DNA of 64,000 nt from Lepas anatifera (Eukaryota > Arthropoda > Thecostraca > Lepadidae), in assembly GCA_034440635.1 (NCBI GenBank), contig JAOTON010001820.1, positions 1,918,501-1,982,500 on the forward strand, written 5' to 3'. Position 1 is the first letter of the stretch. Each line of letters starts with the position of its first letter. A model generated the notes under the pieces. It was not told the origin of the DNA, searched no databases, and was given only the letters and a program-made list of their open reading frames with translations. A program made the translations under genes and the position numbers. Shown here in pieces: positions 21,225 through 32,105 of the stretch.

Positions 21225-21312
21225 GGCCCCGACTACTAAGGGGCCCCCGGCCTGGGGGCCCCCCGACGGTAGTCGGACCCCCTTGGCCGAATCCTGGCTA
21301 CGCCATTGCTTA
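21225..21312 (-). repeat. Inverse terminal sequence, end AATGGCGTAGCCAGGATTCG
   Basis: On the minus strand this reads AATGGCGTAGCCAGGATTCG, then AAGGGGGTCCGACTACC and GGGGGCCCC tracts. It is the inverse of the sequence at 16433, so the two could be opposite ends of one ~4.9-kb element holding the minisatellite, or two separate MITE ends. Confidence 0.5.
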
Positions 21313-21505
21313 TATCTTGAGATAAGTCCCAAATTTACAATAATATCCCATGTGTAAATCGCGCAGAACGGCAATGGTGTAATCCTGCATCTGGCTGTCC
21401 ACCCAACAAAGAATGTGTGGTGGAATTTTTGTGCGCTTCAGCTGCCAGGGTCAAAGAGCTAGCACGAGGATGTGCCGAACTACTCCAGGATGTTGTACGT
21501 GCAAT

Positions 21506-22335
21506 AGGCTGTCCCTCATGTCTGTGTATGCAGGTAGGCTGTCCCGCATGTCTGTGTATGCAGGTAGGCTGTCCCGCATGTCTGTGTATGCAGGTAGGCT
21601 GTCCCGCATGTCTATGTATGCAGGTAGGCTGTCCCGCATGTCTGTTTATGCAGGTAGGCTGTCCCGCATGTCTGTGTATGCAGGTAGGCTGTCCTGCATG
21701 TCTATGTATGCAGGTAGGCTGTCCCGCATGTCTGTGTATGCAGGTAGGCTGTCCCGCATGTCTATGTATGCAGGTAGGCTGTCCCGCATGTCTGTGTATG
21801 TAGGTAGGCTGTCCCGCATGTCTGTGTATGCAGGTAGGCTGTCCCGCCGGGTCGTGTATGCAGGTAGGCTGTCCCGCATGTCTGTTTATGCAGGTAGGCT
21901 GTCCCGCATGTCTATGTATGCAGGTAGGCTGTCCCGCATGTCTGTGTATGCAGGTAGGCTGTCCCGCATGTCTGTGTATGCAGGTAGGCTGTCCCGCCGG
22001 GTCGTGTATGCAGGTAGGCTGTCCCGCAGGTTCGTATTTGCAGGTAGGCTGTCCTGCTGGGTCGTGTATGCAGGTAGCCTACCCCGCAGGTTCGTATATG
22101 CAGGTAAGCGGTCCCGCTGGGTCGTGTATACAGGTAGGCTGTCCCGCAGGTTCGTGCATGCAGGTAGGTTGTCCTGCTGGGTCGTGTATGCAGGTAGCCT
22201 ACCCCGCAGGTTCGTATATGCAGGTAGGCTGTCCCGCAGGTTCGTGTGAGCAGGTAGGCTGTCCTGCTGGGTCGTGTATGCAGTTAGGCTGTCCCGCTGG
22301 TTCGTGTGTGCAGGTAGCCGTCCCGCATGTCTTTT
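21506..22335. repeat. 30-bp minisatellite (~27 units), core TGCAGGTAGGCTGTCCCGCA
   Basis: Highly regular 30-bp tandem repeat. The first two thirds carry ATGTCTGTGTATG after the core. The last third carries CGGGTCGTGTATG and AGGTTCGTATATG, often alternating. Because 30 is a multiple of three and the unit lacks stops, frames on both strands stay open (up to 278 codons); I do not regard these as genes. A short related array lies at 23815-24010. Confidence 0.9.
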
Positions 22336-22575
22336 TTATATTTTTGCACTCCCTTTCCCGGGAAAATTTTGTGTTAGTAGCTAGTCTCATGCATAGAACG
22401 CACTCACACTATGTACAGAGTGGAAGTTTCCATTTGCCGGCACCCCAAACGGACAGCAGCACCGCACTCGGCGGGCCATAGGCTGCTCCAGTCTCCCCAA
22501 GCCGCAGCGCCTGGCATAGGCCGAGCCCTCACATGAGGGCCGCGGGCGGGAGACCAGACCGGTGGATCACTTTAA

Positions 22576-23593
22576 CACGCGCCCCGCTGGGTCCCTGGCA
22601 TGACGCGCCCCGCTGGGGGGGGCGAATTTCGTCCCCCCTGCGTATCTCATTTCCCAGGAAAGCTAAAGAAAAAGTACGGACGGCGTTTGAAAGTTCTTGA
22701 CGAGACAAAGAGAAATTATACGAAGTATTTTTATGTCGGGTCAATATTGAGGTCAGTATAGGTCAAATAAGATCCCATAGGTTTACAGCAGGGCAGTGTA
22801 CGTTTCCCTCTCTAGATTTTTACTCAGTGGAGCTAGAGCAAATATTCATGCATCATTGGATTCCTCTCATCGTGGCAAATCGAATGATGTATAATATGAC
22901 CTTGCTAGCTCAAATTGTGAGAATGACTTGATACCGAGCTAGGTCAAGGTCACAGTGTGACCTGGTATGGTCATGCTGCATATCAATGGACTCCCCGTCA
23001 AAATACAAGCACAATGCAAGCAAAATGGGATTTTATCTCAATTCGGAGAGAAGTTATTGGCAAAACAATCATTGTATGATCCTGTGACCTGACATGACCT
23101 TTGAGAGGTCAGGTGGTCAAAAACTCAACTTTGTGGTCAAGATCGTGGCAATAATACACCATTTGAGCATTTTCAGTTTGACCTATCCCGCATTTACCGA
23201 AAACGAGGCCTTTGTATTTTTCTCCAAATACTTATAATGGGATGACCAAAAAATTTACCTCACCTTAGGTCAACAATATACAAATTCCGAGATAGCAGAT
23301 TTGTAGACCCTAATGGCCTCATCATATTGTGAAAGTTTCAAACTGATCGGTTGGCTGATGCTCCTTAGGCGCCGCTTCAAACTCTTAATGTTAGGTTTTG
23401 AGGTCCGGTCGCTTAACCTTGGATAGCTCCTTGACCTGACAGGACCTGACCTAAAAAAAATTGGTGAGATGCGTAAAATTGATAAGTAATAAGGTACTGC
23501 GAGTTTCGTTGTTCTGCGTCTCTTCGTTTTTGCGTTATCCGGGGAAAACCAGGAGGGGGCGCCGAATTTCGCCCCCCTTCAGCGGGGCGAGAG
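22576..23593 (-). mobile_element. Family G element copy G2
   Basis: TTAA flanks both sides (22572-22575 and 23594-23597). The ends are CACGCGCCCCGCTGGG and CAGCGGGGCGAGAG. On the 22.6-kb side the tip motif is doubled (CGCCCCGCTGGG again at 22607). About 1.02 kb, with many TGACCT/AGGTCA motifs, CTCCACTGAGTAAA-type sequence shared with G1 in opposite orientation, and no coding capacity. Confidence 0.85.
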
Positions 23594-23814
23594 TTAAAGG
23601 CCGATCAGGCCCGTGCACCCACAAACAGGGACGCCGGCTGGCACGGCGTTGATTCCACTGATGCGGCACGCACTCCCCAGTGTACCGCTATCTCCGCTAT
23701 CTTCTGGGTAGGAGGCGGCTGCGGAAAAGGCTTCTATAGGTCAGCCTTGATCCAGGGGCCTTCCACACCCAAGCGTGACACCTTTGCCAGCTGCGCCACG
23801 GGGATGGCCAGCTG

Positions 23815-24010
23815 TCCCGCATGTATGTATATGCCGGTAGGCTGTTCCTGTGTGCGTGCACAGGTAGGCTGACCCTCAGGTTCGTGTATGCAGGTAGGCT
23901 GTCCCGCAGGTCGGTATGTGTAGGCAGGCTGTCCCGCATGTCTGCATATGTGGTGACTGTCCCGCAGATCTGTTATGCAGGTAAGCTGTACTGCATCGCT
24001 GTTTCTGCGT
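23815..24010. repeat. Short, diverged outlier of the 30-bp minisatellite
   Basis: About six units such as TGCAGGTAGGCTGTCCCGCAGG with ATGTCTGCATATG and GGTTCGTGTATG variants. These match the main array at 21506-22335. Element G2 and about 220 bp of other sequence separate the two arrays. Confidence 0.85.
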
Positions 24011-24019
24011 AAGGATAGC

Positions 24020-25026
24020 CTCATGACTGTGACCTGCGGAGAGGGGCGTCCTCCAACCCATGGAAGAGGCGAATGTCTCCAAATTTAAGCACGCATTGTA
24101 TTTCTCTAGTATTTCCTCTCGTTATCAACGTAGACTTTACAAACATACAAGCATTATTGCTAACTTACTCTGGGCCTCACCAGCACTCAACGGGACATTC
24201 ATTGAGCCCATTTCATAGTCAACACTCCCCTGGTTGTGGCCAGGTTGGGGTCCGACCCGTCCAATCAAATATCCGGTGCGACGTCCCTGGCCAGTGGCCA
24301 CCCCGCAATGCTGTGCATGCGTGAAGGCTGTTGGAGCTGGGTGAGAAAGCGTAATAATCATGACGTGACAATGTTTATCTTCCTATCCTGGAGACCGACC
24401 GCAAATATTTTTATTTTCTATATGATAGGCAGACACATGCTTATCTAGGCGCTTAAATTGATGATTCCATTGTTTTAGGCCTATTGTACGGGGAAGCAGA
24501 AGAAACAGTGAAAAATAATATACTTTTGTTCTGATATGAAAACATTTATGTTCAGGAGTGACAGAGACAAAGGATCTCACGCTAGCATCCCGAGCGTTGT
24601 TGGACACCGAAGCATGAAGTAAAAGAAGATATAGGGTAAGGGCGGGTAAGAGTACGCAGGAGATAACAGTACGCAGCAGCTGTTTTGGTTACTAAGCAAC
24701 CATTGAGATGGTGGATACCCTGGCATAAAAAACTAGGTCAGTGCCTCGGTTGCTAAAAAAAAACTCAACGTGCTCCTGCTCTTTCCGCGGGAGTACAGAG
24801 CAAAATAAGTTTCAGGGCACCGTTAATGTAATATTTCTTAACTAGATAAACTTGTAGACCATGCTCCTATCATAAATAATACTGTATTACGGTCTGCCAT
24901 CAGTAGGAAAGCTGAGCTAGCACTGTGCTGCAAGACTGGAGCTCACGCTAAAACGCCTGCCAACGTGTTTGTGAAGACTTTATTCCCAAGGGAGCATGTC
25001 CGGCAAGACTACGCAGTAGATCATTG
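24020..25026. other. Unassigned sequence
   Basis: No recognisable coding or repeat feature. It contains a short motif repeat GAGTACGCAG / CAGTACGCAGCAG near 24650-24680. Confidence 0.4.
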
Positions 25027-25040
25027 TGCAAGGGTAAATA

Positions 25041-25220
25041 ATAATTGTTGGGGTTTAACGACGCACCAACAGCCAGGGTCATACGGCGTCGCCAACTCTC
25101 ACCCTGTTGGAAGGGATTTTGGGGATCAGATCGACTTATTCAGAGGCTCCGCCGGGACTTGAACCCGGGACCGGTGGCTTAGAAGACAAGGGTGCTATCC
25201 ACTAAGCCACCTCATCCCCC
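25041..25220 (-). repeat. tRNA-derived SINE, family S1 copy a, with 14-bp target duplication
   Basis: The minus strand has a head GGTGGCTTAGTGGATAGC (A-box-like) and GGTTCAAGTCCCGG (B box). The family body follows (CTCTGAATAAGTCGATCTGA, AGGGTGAGAGTTGGCGACG, GGTGCGTCGTTAAACCCC), with an AATTATTATT-type tail. A perfect direct repeat TGCAAGGGTAAATA flanks it (25027-25040 and 25221-25234), the expected mark of LINE-driven insertion. The body matches copy b at 31850-32046. Confidence 0.9.
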
Positions 25221-25623
25221 TGCAAGGGTAAATATGCTTAAGAAATAGGAAAATACATTTTCGCTCGGGACAGATTCCGTAAATCATATTTAGCAAGTCA
25301 AATATTACAGCATGGCTCTTGTATATTTGGAACAATATAAAATCCTACAATCGCCTAGTTTGGCGACAAAAACTTCGCGACATGGCCTAGGCACCTAAAA
25401 CACAGTAGGGCATCAATGCGTCCTACAGTAGGGTCGTTGAAAAGAAACATTTTTGTTTACTTTTCAGACTCAAACCCACTTTTTCCCATTATATATTCAA
25501 TTCTGATTTCAATGAGCCACATTCCAAGCGTCTACGATAGCGGGAAAGATCGCCTCAAAATGGTTAAAGATTTCATGTTTCGGGCGCGATTGGCCGCCTG
25601 GCGTTACAGTCTCCCCTTGTTAC

Positions 25624-26921
25624 CCGGGGGGCAAAGTGCAAAAAGCTGTCCGGCGTGTTGCAAAAGGATGTTGCACAGAAATTAAACCCCTGAAGATTCA
25701 GGATCACGACCTTGGGTGGACAACCGATATAGCGCCTACTCGTTGTCCGCAGGAGGTGCATTTGTCAAAGGATGCACGCGCAAAATCGGCCCTTGCCTCT
25801 TGGAATTAAACGGCTTATAACTAAGCGAAAAAGACCGTTGGTGGCAAAAAACATTATTTAATGTTCAAGCTCAAAATACACTGCTTCTACACATGTCAGT
25901 TTCCGTATTCTGGTTTGGTCCTATCACGTCATTTTTGGCACGTGCAGCTCAGCGAAAGGGGTGTACGTCAACACCTCTTCTGGCTCAAAACCTGTATCTC
26001 TGTATGGGTCAAACGAATAACCGTGAAACTTTGCACACATGTCGCTTAACATGTTCAGTATAATTGCTCCAAAAATTGTTTAGACACCTAGAAGAGTTAT
26101 TGAGATATGACGTCATATATGAGCGCGTGCAAATGCACTGTTTTCAAGCCAATTGGGGAACTTTGTCCGAGCTGTTAGCTTCTTGCTTCAGTGCAGGTAA
26201 CAACTGATTGGATAAGCAAATAATTCTAGATATTATCTTCCTGATTGAAATCAACCATTGTTCTCCATATTGAATAGGAAATTTAGCAATGGGTGTCCTA
26301 CCCAATACTCCAGCACGTGCAACATCGCCTGAGGGACATCGTTACACCCCTTTCAGTTAAACTCAAGTAGAAGTTCAATTCAGTTAACAAACACTCAATT
26401 TTGCAGATATAATGCTGCACATGTTTGATATATTAACACAAAGTTTTGTGAGACTATAATGATTATTGCAAAAGTTATGGCCATTCATCAAAACACATGT
26501 ATATGTGTGGTCCAATGCAAAATGTAGCGCACTGCGGTGCCATTATTGGCAGTGATATTTGGGAGTAATTTGGTCCGCCTGTAGTTATTATGTGCCGCAT
26601 TGCAGCTCCGGCCTGAAAACTGAAGAGGTATGCTGTGCGCCTGAGCATATGTTCCCTGGTATGAACGGTAGCGCAGGGTACCCCCGTGTTTGCCCGGTCT
26701 CTTCCATTGTAGAACTAAACCTTAGGAGTTGAAATCAAAAGATCATTACCCACATTTGACCTTCATAGCCCACGTCCAAAGATATTTTACATGCAAATGC
26801 CAGACCATGCTTGCTTCTGTCGCTAACCAAGGTTGACCTTGAACCTTTTTTTCAAAAAAGATTACTGAAAGAAATAGCGCAGGAAGTTTGCAAATGGCGA
26901 ATCACTAACAAACATGTAATG
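25624..26921. mobile_element. ~1.3-kb insertion at a TTAA in the left inverted arm
   Basis: The left arm matches the right arm up to CTCCCCTTGTTA and again from TTAAATTGGGATGAAA. The right arm runs straight through ATCCCCATTTAACAAGGGG (TTAA at 30747-30750) with no extra DNA, so it preserves the empty site. The insert is flanked by TTAC (25620-25623) and TTAA (26922-26925). It is AT-rich and has no recognised coding sequence. Its tips (CCGGGGGGCAAAG and GTAATG) do not clearly match families A to G. Confidence 0.6.
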
Positions 26922-27684
26922 TTAAATTGGGATGAAATTAGGTGCATAACCTACCAGTAAAGACAGCTTGGCATGTGCGTGCGTATAAGAGCGGTAGATG
27001 GGATTTAACATGCAGATATTTACTTGTCAGATGTATTTGCAGCGCAATACAAATACATGTTATTCCACAAAAGACCTGAAATTAAATGGTTTAGCCCCCT
27101 AGTACTCTAAATCCCGACAGAACAGGAATGACTTCCGGAGGCGAATCTTTCTCTGGTAACATTCGTTTGAGAACGTCGTTGGGGCAGGTGCTTCTCCGTA
27201 TTCTCCAGTGACTTATTCAAAAGCTCTGATACTGCTGGAAGAAGACTCTGCTGCGTATTTTTACCCTTTGGATGGCTCACGAAATCTTCCACCAGCTCCA
27301 CACCACGCTGTGTGATCATTCACCACATTAACTTCTGGAATACCTTGAAACAGGAGAAGTTATACCAGTCACCATCTTCTTAACGGAGCCATTTCTGGTC
27401 AGAATATTTCAGATTCAGGCAATCGAATTCCAGCCAGTGACAAGCTGGCTGAGGCTTAGTACCAAACATTTACAGAGCTTTTCATAGCCTCTATCGGAAA
27501 CTTAAGCCTGTCCTAGTCAAATGTGAATCGTTTGCTGTTTTGGCCAATTGTTGTGCGACTGGCTCCTTACCTCCAAGATGGTGGTTCTCACCAGCGGGAC
27601 AGAATATAACTTTCTGTGCACAGATACCCCAGGTGATGGCAAATTGACTTCAGCACATTCAGGGCGATTCCTATATTAACTTAA

Positions 27685-28877
27685 CCTTCGCCCGGGTGGG
27701 GGGTCTTTTAGACCCCCCCTCGGGTTTTTCCGAAGTGACCAAAAAACGGCAGCGCGCAGCGCCGCCAAACTTGGTCTAGCTGTTCCTTCATCATTTTTAC
27801 ATCTTTCCTAAAAATTTTGGCTCAAGTTCATATCAGGTCAGGTCACCAGGCCAGGTGAAGTGACCTCACCTAAAAAAATACTTAGGACGGCATAACTAAA
27901 AGAAGGGTTAATCGATCAAGTTGAAACTCATACCACATCTTGGGCCCACCAGGAGCTACAACATTTGTTCCGGGATTTTTGATATTGGTGACCTAAGGTC
28001 ATTTGCAGAGCATGACCTCCCCATTGACAATACATGGGGAAAATCACGAAATGAGCTTTTCTCAGTAAGTATGGATGGAATCAACTTCAAAAATCGGTTG
28101 CGACTTGCTCTTAGCCCATTTCTGAAGCTGATGCTAAAATTTTTGACTTGTGTCCTTTAAAAGGTCACCTTAGGTCAAATAAGCATTTTTTGGTGTTTTT
28201 CTCTATAAATTTTGAATAAACTGAGATAGAGCTTTTATTTTGTCACCGAAAGGTTTGTATAGTCACTGGAAGTCAAATGATATACATCATGACTATACCA
28301 GGTCAAGTTGGGTCGGACCGTTGACCTGGGTCAGGTCAAAGTCTTAAATTTGACCTGGCATAGCAATATCATATATCATTCGATTTGTATTGACAAGAGG
28401 ATTGCAATGGTGCATAAACTATGGCTGTATCTTGTTTGGTTTGGAAGCTATTAGCGAAAAAGTAAACGCCTTTATGCATGGGTGGCTATGGACATTCTCA
28501 AGAATATGCCCAATATCTAGTGACCTGTAACTCCCTAGGCTTTGACCTGACACGAAAATGAATGCCACTGCAATAAAAGCGCATCTCAAGAGCTTTCGAA
28601 TGGTGTTAGAAAAATGTTTCTAGCTATCATAGTTTCTGAGATATAGGAGGTTTTCTTAGTACACCTCATATTAGCGATTTTGACCTATTTTGACCTCTGG
28701 TGACCTTGATATTGACCTGACAAGAAAAATGACCTAAGTATTTTCGATATCATTTTCGAAGAGCTTTCGATTGCCGTTTTGCGCTTTTTTCTAGCTCTCT
28801 TAGTTTTTGAGATCGTGGGGGTCTTTTTTAGCCCCCACCAGGGCGAAGGTGGCTCGTACCCGCCACCGGGGCAAGGG
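27685..28877 (+). mobile_element. Family D element copy D1
   Basis: TTAA at 27681-27684 and 28878-28881. The left tip is CCTTCGCCCGGGTGGGGGG, then a TTTTAGA spacer, CCCCCCTCGGGTTTTTCCG and a GC hairpin (GGCAGCGCGCAGCGCCGCC). The interior shares the B core (GACCTAAGGTCA, CATGACCTCCCCATTG). The right end has a doubled motif: CCAGGGCGAAGGTGGC, then CCGGGGCAAGGG. About 1.19 kb, non-coding. Confidence 0.85.
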
Positions 28878-29009
28878 TTAATGAAAGCACTGCACTGCAT
28901 TTTATGGATAGCTTTGAGGCTCATAGAAGGCTCTAAAGCGGACTATCCGCGACGCATTAACCCAAATGCATGGTTTAGAACCACTTACAAGGAAAGCCGT
29001 TGAGTATTT

Positions 29010-29220
29010 CGGGGTCTGGGCAGCTTAGTCGGTTAGGGTTTGCGCGGCTCTGCCGATGGCGTTCTTTATGTGCTGGGTGTCGTGGGTTCGAGCCCACGCA
29101 GAGGCAGAATCTGGCGCCCTGCACTAGCGCAAGCTAATTCTTTCCCTCTCGCCTCTGATGCCAAATGACCTGAGCAGTTGATGCGTTGCTTATCTCCAAA
29201 AATTATAATATTCCATCTTT
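29010..29220 (+). repeat. tRNA-derived SINE (family S2)
   Basis: GGCAGCTTAGTCGGTTAGGG resembles an A box, and GTGGGTTCGAGCCCACG contains a B box in a perfect T-arm-like stem. The head is longer than a tRNA and is followed by a body ending GTTGCTTATCTCCAAAAATT. Family assignment is not made, and no clear target duplication is seen. Confidence 0.65.
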
Positions 29221-29229
29221 AAGTATCTT

Positions 29230-30160
29230 CTGGAATGATGAACGGAATCTGACTCATTAGTAGCACGCACTTGATGCCATAAATGTCACATATATAGGAC
29301 ATTTATATTCCATAATATATTCCATAATATGGTTCGCTGCTGGGCTCCGGGTCTTCTAAACAGACACTTGTTGGAGACAACCCCTCCTGACAGCCACACG
29401 TAAACCAGCTTGCGCAATTCGTGATTATCTTCTCAAGGAAAACAGAGCAGGCATGTCTTCCAGAACCAAAGCACTAGCCGGGCCTGATGATCCAGGAACG
29501 TTTCCTGATAGTGCTGCGTCTCCTCCGCCGTCTCACACTACAAGTGCTGTAACTTGAACAGGTTGTATTATGCGGCGGGTCACAGCAGGAAAAACAATCG
29601 GACTGCGCGGCACGTGCCCGGAAACGACAAGACAAGAGCTGGGTCGAAAGACAATTACAAAGTAAAGGTAAACAGCGATTGGATAATAACCTAATACATA
29701 CCGCTGTTTATATCGCTTACAATAACGTTCAGAAAGTAACCTTAATGCAACGATAATTTACGAAAGGAAAGAAAGCCCAAACACGCCAATAATAAGACAG
29801 GGAAATTATAACGTAATTTCCCCCAAAGTGCTTACTACGCACAACTCCCCTTCCAAACCCATCACTAACGCTGAAGGCATGAAAACAACAATAAGGTACA
29901 CAATTCTGGCGCGGCGCATCCAATATCTAAACACAAAACGCCTCCGGCTCAATCAGCTGTTGACTGCCGACGCCACAGATAGGTCTTCCAATAAAAATAC
30001 TCCGGTAATGTATAGAGGCGCTGAAGTCAAAGTGCAAACGCAACCTTTATTTATGACCAGAAAGTTATAATCTGCTTCGCAAATAAGAATCACAATGCTG
30101 AAGGTAAAAAGGTAGTGATGCAGCACCTGGCCTAAACAGCAAAACCATCCACCTTTCAGT
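29230..30160. other. Unassigned centre of the long-arm element
   Basis: No transposase or other coding motif is recognised. Short frames at 29828-30070 and 29729-29923 show no known domain. Confidence 0.4.
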
Positions 30161-30950
30161 TAGGTAGGCTAAAGTTTCCGACAGAGGCTATTAAGAGCTC
30201 GGCTCGATACCAAGTCTCTCCCAATTTCTCATTCCTGAAAGCTGGATTGTATTTGAGCGCCTGAATCTGAAAGATTCTGACATGAAATGGCTCCGTTGAG
30301 AAGCTGGTGACTGGTATAGCTTCCCCTGTTTCAAGGTATTCCAGGACTTATTGTCGTGAACGGTCCCACAGAAAGTGGTGTGAAGCTGGTGGAAGATTTC
30401 GAGAGCCACCTAAAGGGTAAAAATATGAAACAGGATCTTTTTATCAGTACCAGAGCTCTTAAATAGTTCGCAGGAGAATAGGGAGAAGCACCTGCCTCAC
30501 GACGTTCTCCAGCGATAGTTACTAGAGAAAGGTTCGCCTCCGGAAGGCATTCCTGTTCTGTCGGGATTTAGAGTACTAGGGTGCTAAATCATTTAATTTC
30601 AGGTCTTTTGTGGAATAACATGTATTTATATTGCCCTGCAAATACATCTGACAAGTAAATGTCTGCATGCTAAATCCAATCCACCGCTCTTATCGCACAT
30701 GCCACGCTGTCTTTACTGGTAGGTTAGGCACCCCTTTCATCCCCATTTAACAAGGGGAGACTGCAATGCCGGGCGGCCAATCGCGCCCGAAACATGAAAT
30801 CTTTAACGGTTTTGAGGCGATCTTTCCCGCTGTCGTAGATGCTTGGAATGTGACTCATTGAAATCAGAATTTAACATATAATGGAAAAAGTGGGTTCGAG
30901 TCTCAAAGTAAAAAAGAAAATGTTTTTTGAACAACCCTATTACTCCAGCC

Positions 30951-31395
30951 TCCTCTGTTGCGTACTCGTACGTACCCACTCTGGCAAGAGTACGCGCGTG
31001 ACATTTTATTTTTGATGGGCTCGTGGCGAGTTCCTTTCAGAGACATCAAGTTGAAACATGGACCATATATAGACAATTCTTCAGTCTAAACTGTCATGTA
31101 AAGAATTTAGCTTTTAAACATGTAGGAGAAAAGTTAAAGCCTTTAGAAAGTTAAGTGCGTGCTCTTGCACGGACTTCCCCTTCATAGATACAACACCTGT
31201 TTGGACATTGGGGTGAAAGACGTCAGTTATTCGTACAAGGCGTCTAATATTGCTGGTATTATCATTAATAATCATACTAAAAGGTCATGCTATGACATAA
31301 AGCGGATGAGTTTCCCTATTGTGCTATCTGATTGAGCAATAACGTTTTCATCCTGTCCACTACCACCACCTGCAAATCTTCCTTTTCCTTTCCAG
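30951..31395. other. Unassigned sequence upstream of the possible psq exon
   Basis: Largely AT-rich. The last 45 bases form a pyrimidine-rich tract ending TTTCCTTTCCAG, a good splice acceptor (see next feature). No upstream exon is identified. Confidence 0.4.
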
Positions 31396-31570
31396 GTGAG
31401 CTTAAAGCGGCAGAAGAAACGTGAGCGCGGAACCTATAGCGAAATTGCGCTGAAGAGCGCTCTTCATCATGAAGAAGAGGCGGGCATATCCCTGAAGATA
31501 GCGGCCCAGAAGTATAACCTCTCGCTTCATGCCTTGCGCCGCTTCCGCGACAGAAAAGCCACTTCACCAG
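31396..31570 (+). CDS. Possible exon with an HTH psq-type DNA-binding domain
   Basis: A 175-bp open segment encodes VSLKRQKKRERGTYSEIALK, then SALHHEEEAGISLKIAAQKY, then NLSLHALRRFRDRKATSP. The pattern (basic lead, R-G-x-Y, acidic/hydrophobic helix, G-I-S-L-x-x-A-A-x-x-Y-x-x-x-x-x-x-L-x-x-x) is the psq helix-turn-helix found in Pipsqueak/BTB proteins and in pogo/Tigger/Jerky-type transposases. It is bounded by a strong acceptor (TTTCCTTTCCAG, ending 31395) and a donor-like CAG|GTACCT at 31571, giving a phase-1 exit. Its codon composition is more GC-rich than the neighbours. It may be a real exon of a host gene spread beyond what I can trace, or a piece of a domesticated or dead transposase. 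No partner exons are found. Confidence 0.5.
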
Positions 31571-31726
31571 GTACCTCACGTCTCCAAGACTTTTACTCAG
31601 CTCAATCACTCAACCACTCAGCGATTACTTTTTGCCCATTATTTTAGGAAACATTGCATGGAAACGTCCATCAGCGGTCTGAGTCCGTTTCTGTGCATTC
31701 GGGACAATTTGCCGTATCATCGTGGA

Positions 31727-32105
31727 CAGTGGCGGATCCAGAACTTCATTTCGGGGTGGGGTGGGTTAGGGGGCTCGAACTTCCCGTCAATGCCTCGGAA
31801 CAGCCTCCAGCTATGCATCAACTAAAGACACTCAGACTAAGCCATCCATCCCCTCAGAGGGGGATGGATGGCTTAGTGGTCAGCATCAAAATCTCCTAAA
31901 GCCACCGACCCCGGGTTCAAGTCCCGGCGGAGTCCCTGAATAAGTTGATCTAATCTCCTGAAGCCCTCCCAACAGGGTGAGAGTTGGCGTCGCCGCATAA
32001 CCTTGGCAGTCGGTGCGTCGTTAATCCCCAATAATTATTGTTATTACAGACATTTCAGAGGGGAGGGGCTTGAGCCACGCTAGTCCTCCCTTGTATCCAC
32101 CACTG
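31727..32105 (+). mobile_element. Family H MITE copy H2, carrying a SINE
   Basis: The ends CAGTGGCGGATCCAGAAC and the inverse of the right end CAGTGGTGGATACAAGGG are inverted repeats. The left body matches H1 (GGGGGCTCGAAC, TGCCTCGGAACAGCCTCC, TATGCATCAACTA) and resumes after the SINE with ATTTCAGAGGGGAGGGGCTT. Confidence 0.7.
31840..32046 (+). repeat. tRNA-derived SINE, family S1 copy b
   Basis: GATGGCTTAGTGGTCAGCAT (A-box region), GGGTTCAAGTCCCGGCGGAG (B box), GAATAAGTTGATCTAATCTC, AGGGTGAGAGTTGGCGTCG and GGTGCGTCGTTAATCCCC match copy a. The tail is AATAATTATTGTTATTA. The 5' end is part of a perfect 12-bp inverted repeat (CCATCCATCCCC/GGGGATGGATGG, 31840-31870). Target duplication is only approximate (AGACACTCAG/AGACATTTCAG). 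Confidence 0.8.

Larger units (their letters stand above)
25425..30950. mobile_element. ~5.5-kb element with long inverted arms
   Basis: Left arm 25425-27510 and right arm 30160-30950 are inverse copies. Examples: ACTCAAACCCACTTTTTCC near the left outer end pairs with GGAAAAAGTGGGTTCGAGT near 30890. AGTACTCTAAATCCCGACAG (27100) pairs with CTGTCGGGATTTAGAGTACT (30560). AACGGAGCCATTTC (27380) pairs with GAAATGGCTCCGTT (30284). Each arm is about 750-790 bp once the insert in the left arm is removed. The centre (27511-30159) holds element D1 and a SINE. No transposase is recognised. It could be a long-TIR transposon or an inverted segmental duplication. Confidence 0.7.

Noticed and set aside
21506..22335. 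CRISPR array
   Set aside because: Units are directly adjacent with no unique spacers, and the context is eukaryotic.
21413..22481. Long open frames (278 and 217 codons) over the 30-bp minisatellite
   Set aside because: The repeat length is a multiple of three and the unit lacks stops, so frames on both strands stay open. There are no features of a real repetitive protein such as a signal peptide or a unique N-terminus.
25140..25220. Functional tRNA gene on the minus strand
   Set aside because: A and B boxes are present, but the acceptor stem does not pair and the sequence continues into a SINE body with a target duplication around the whole unit.
29017..29110. Functional tRNA gene
   Set aside because: The spacing between A and B boxes is too long and there is no matching acceptor stem; a SINE head fits better.
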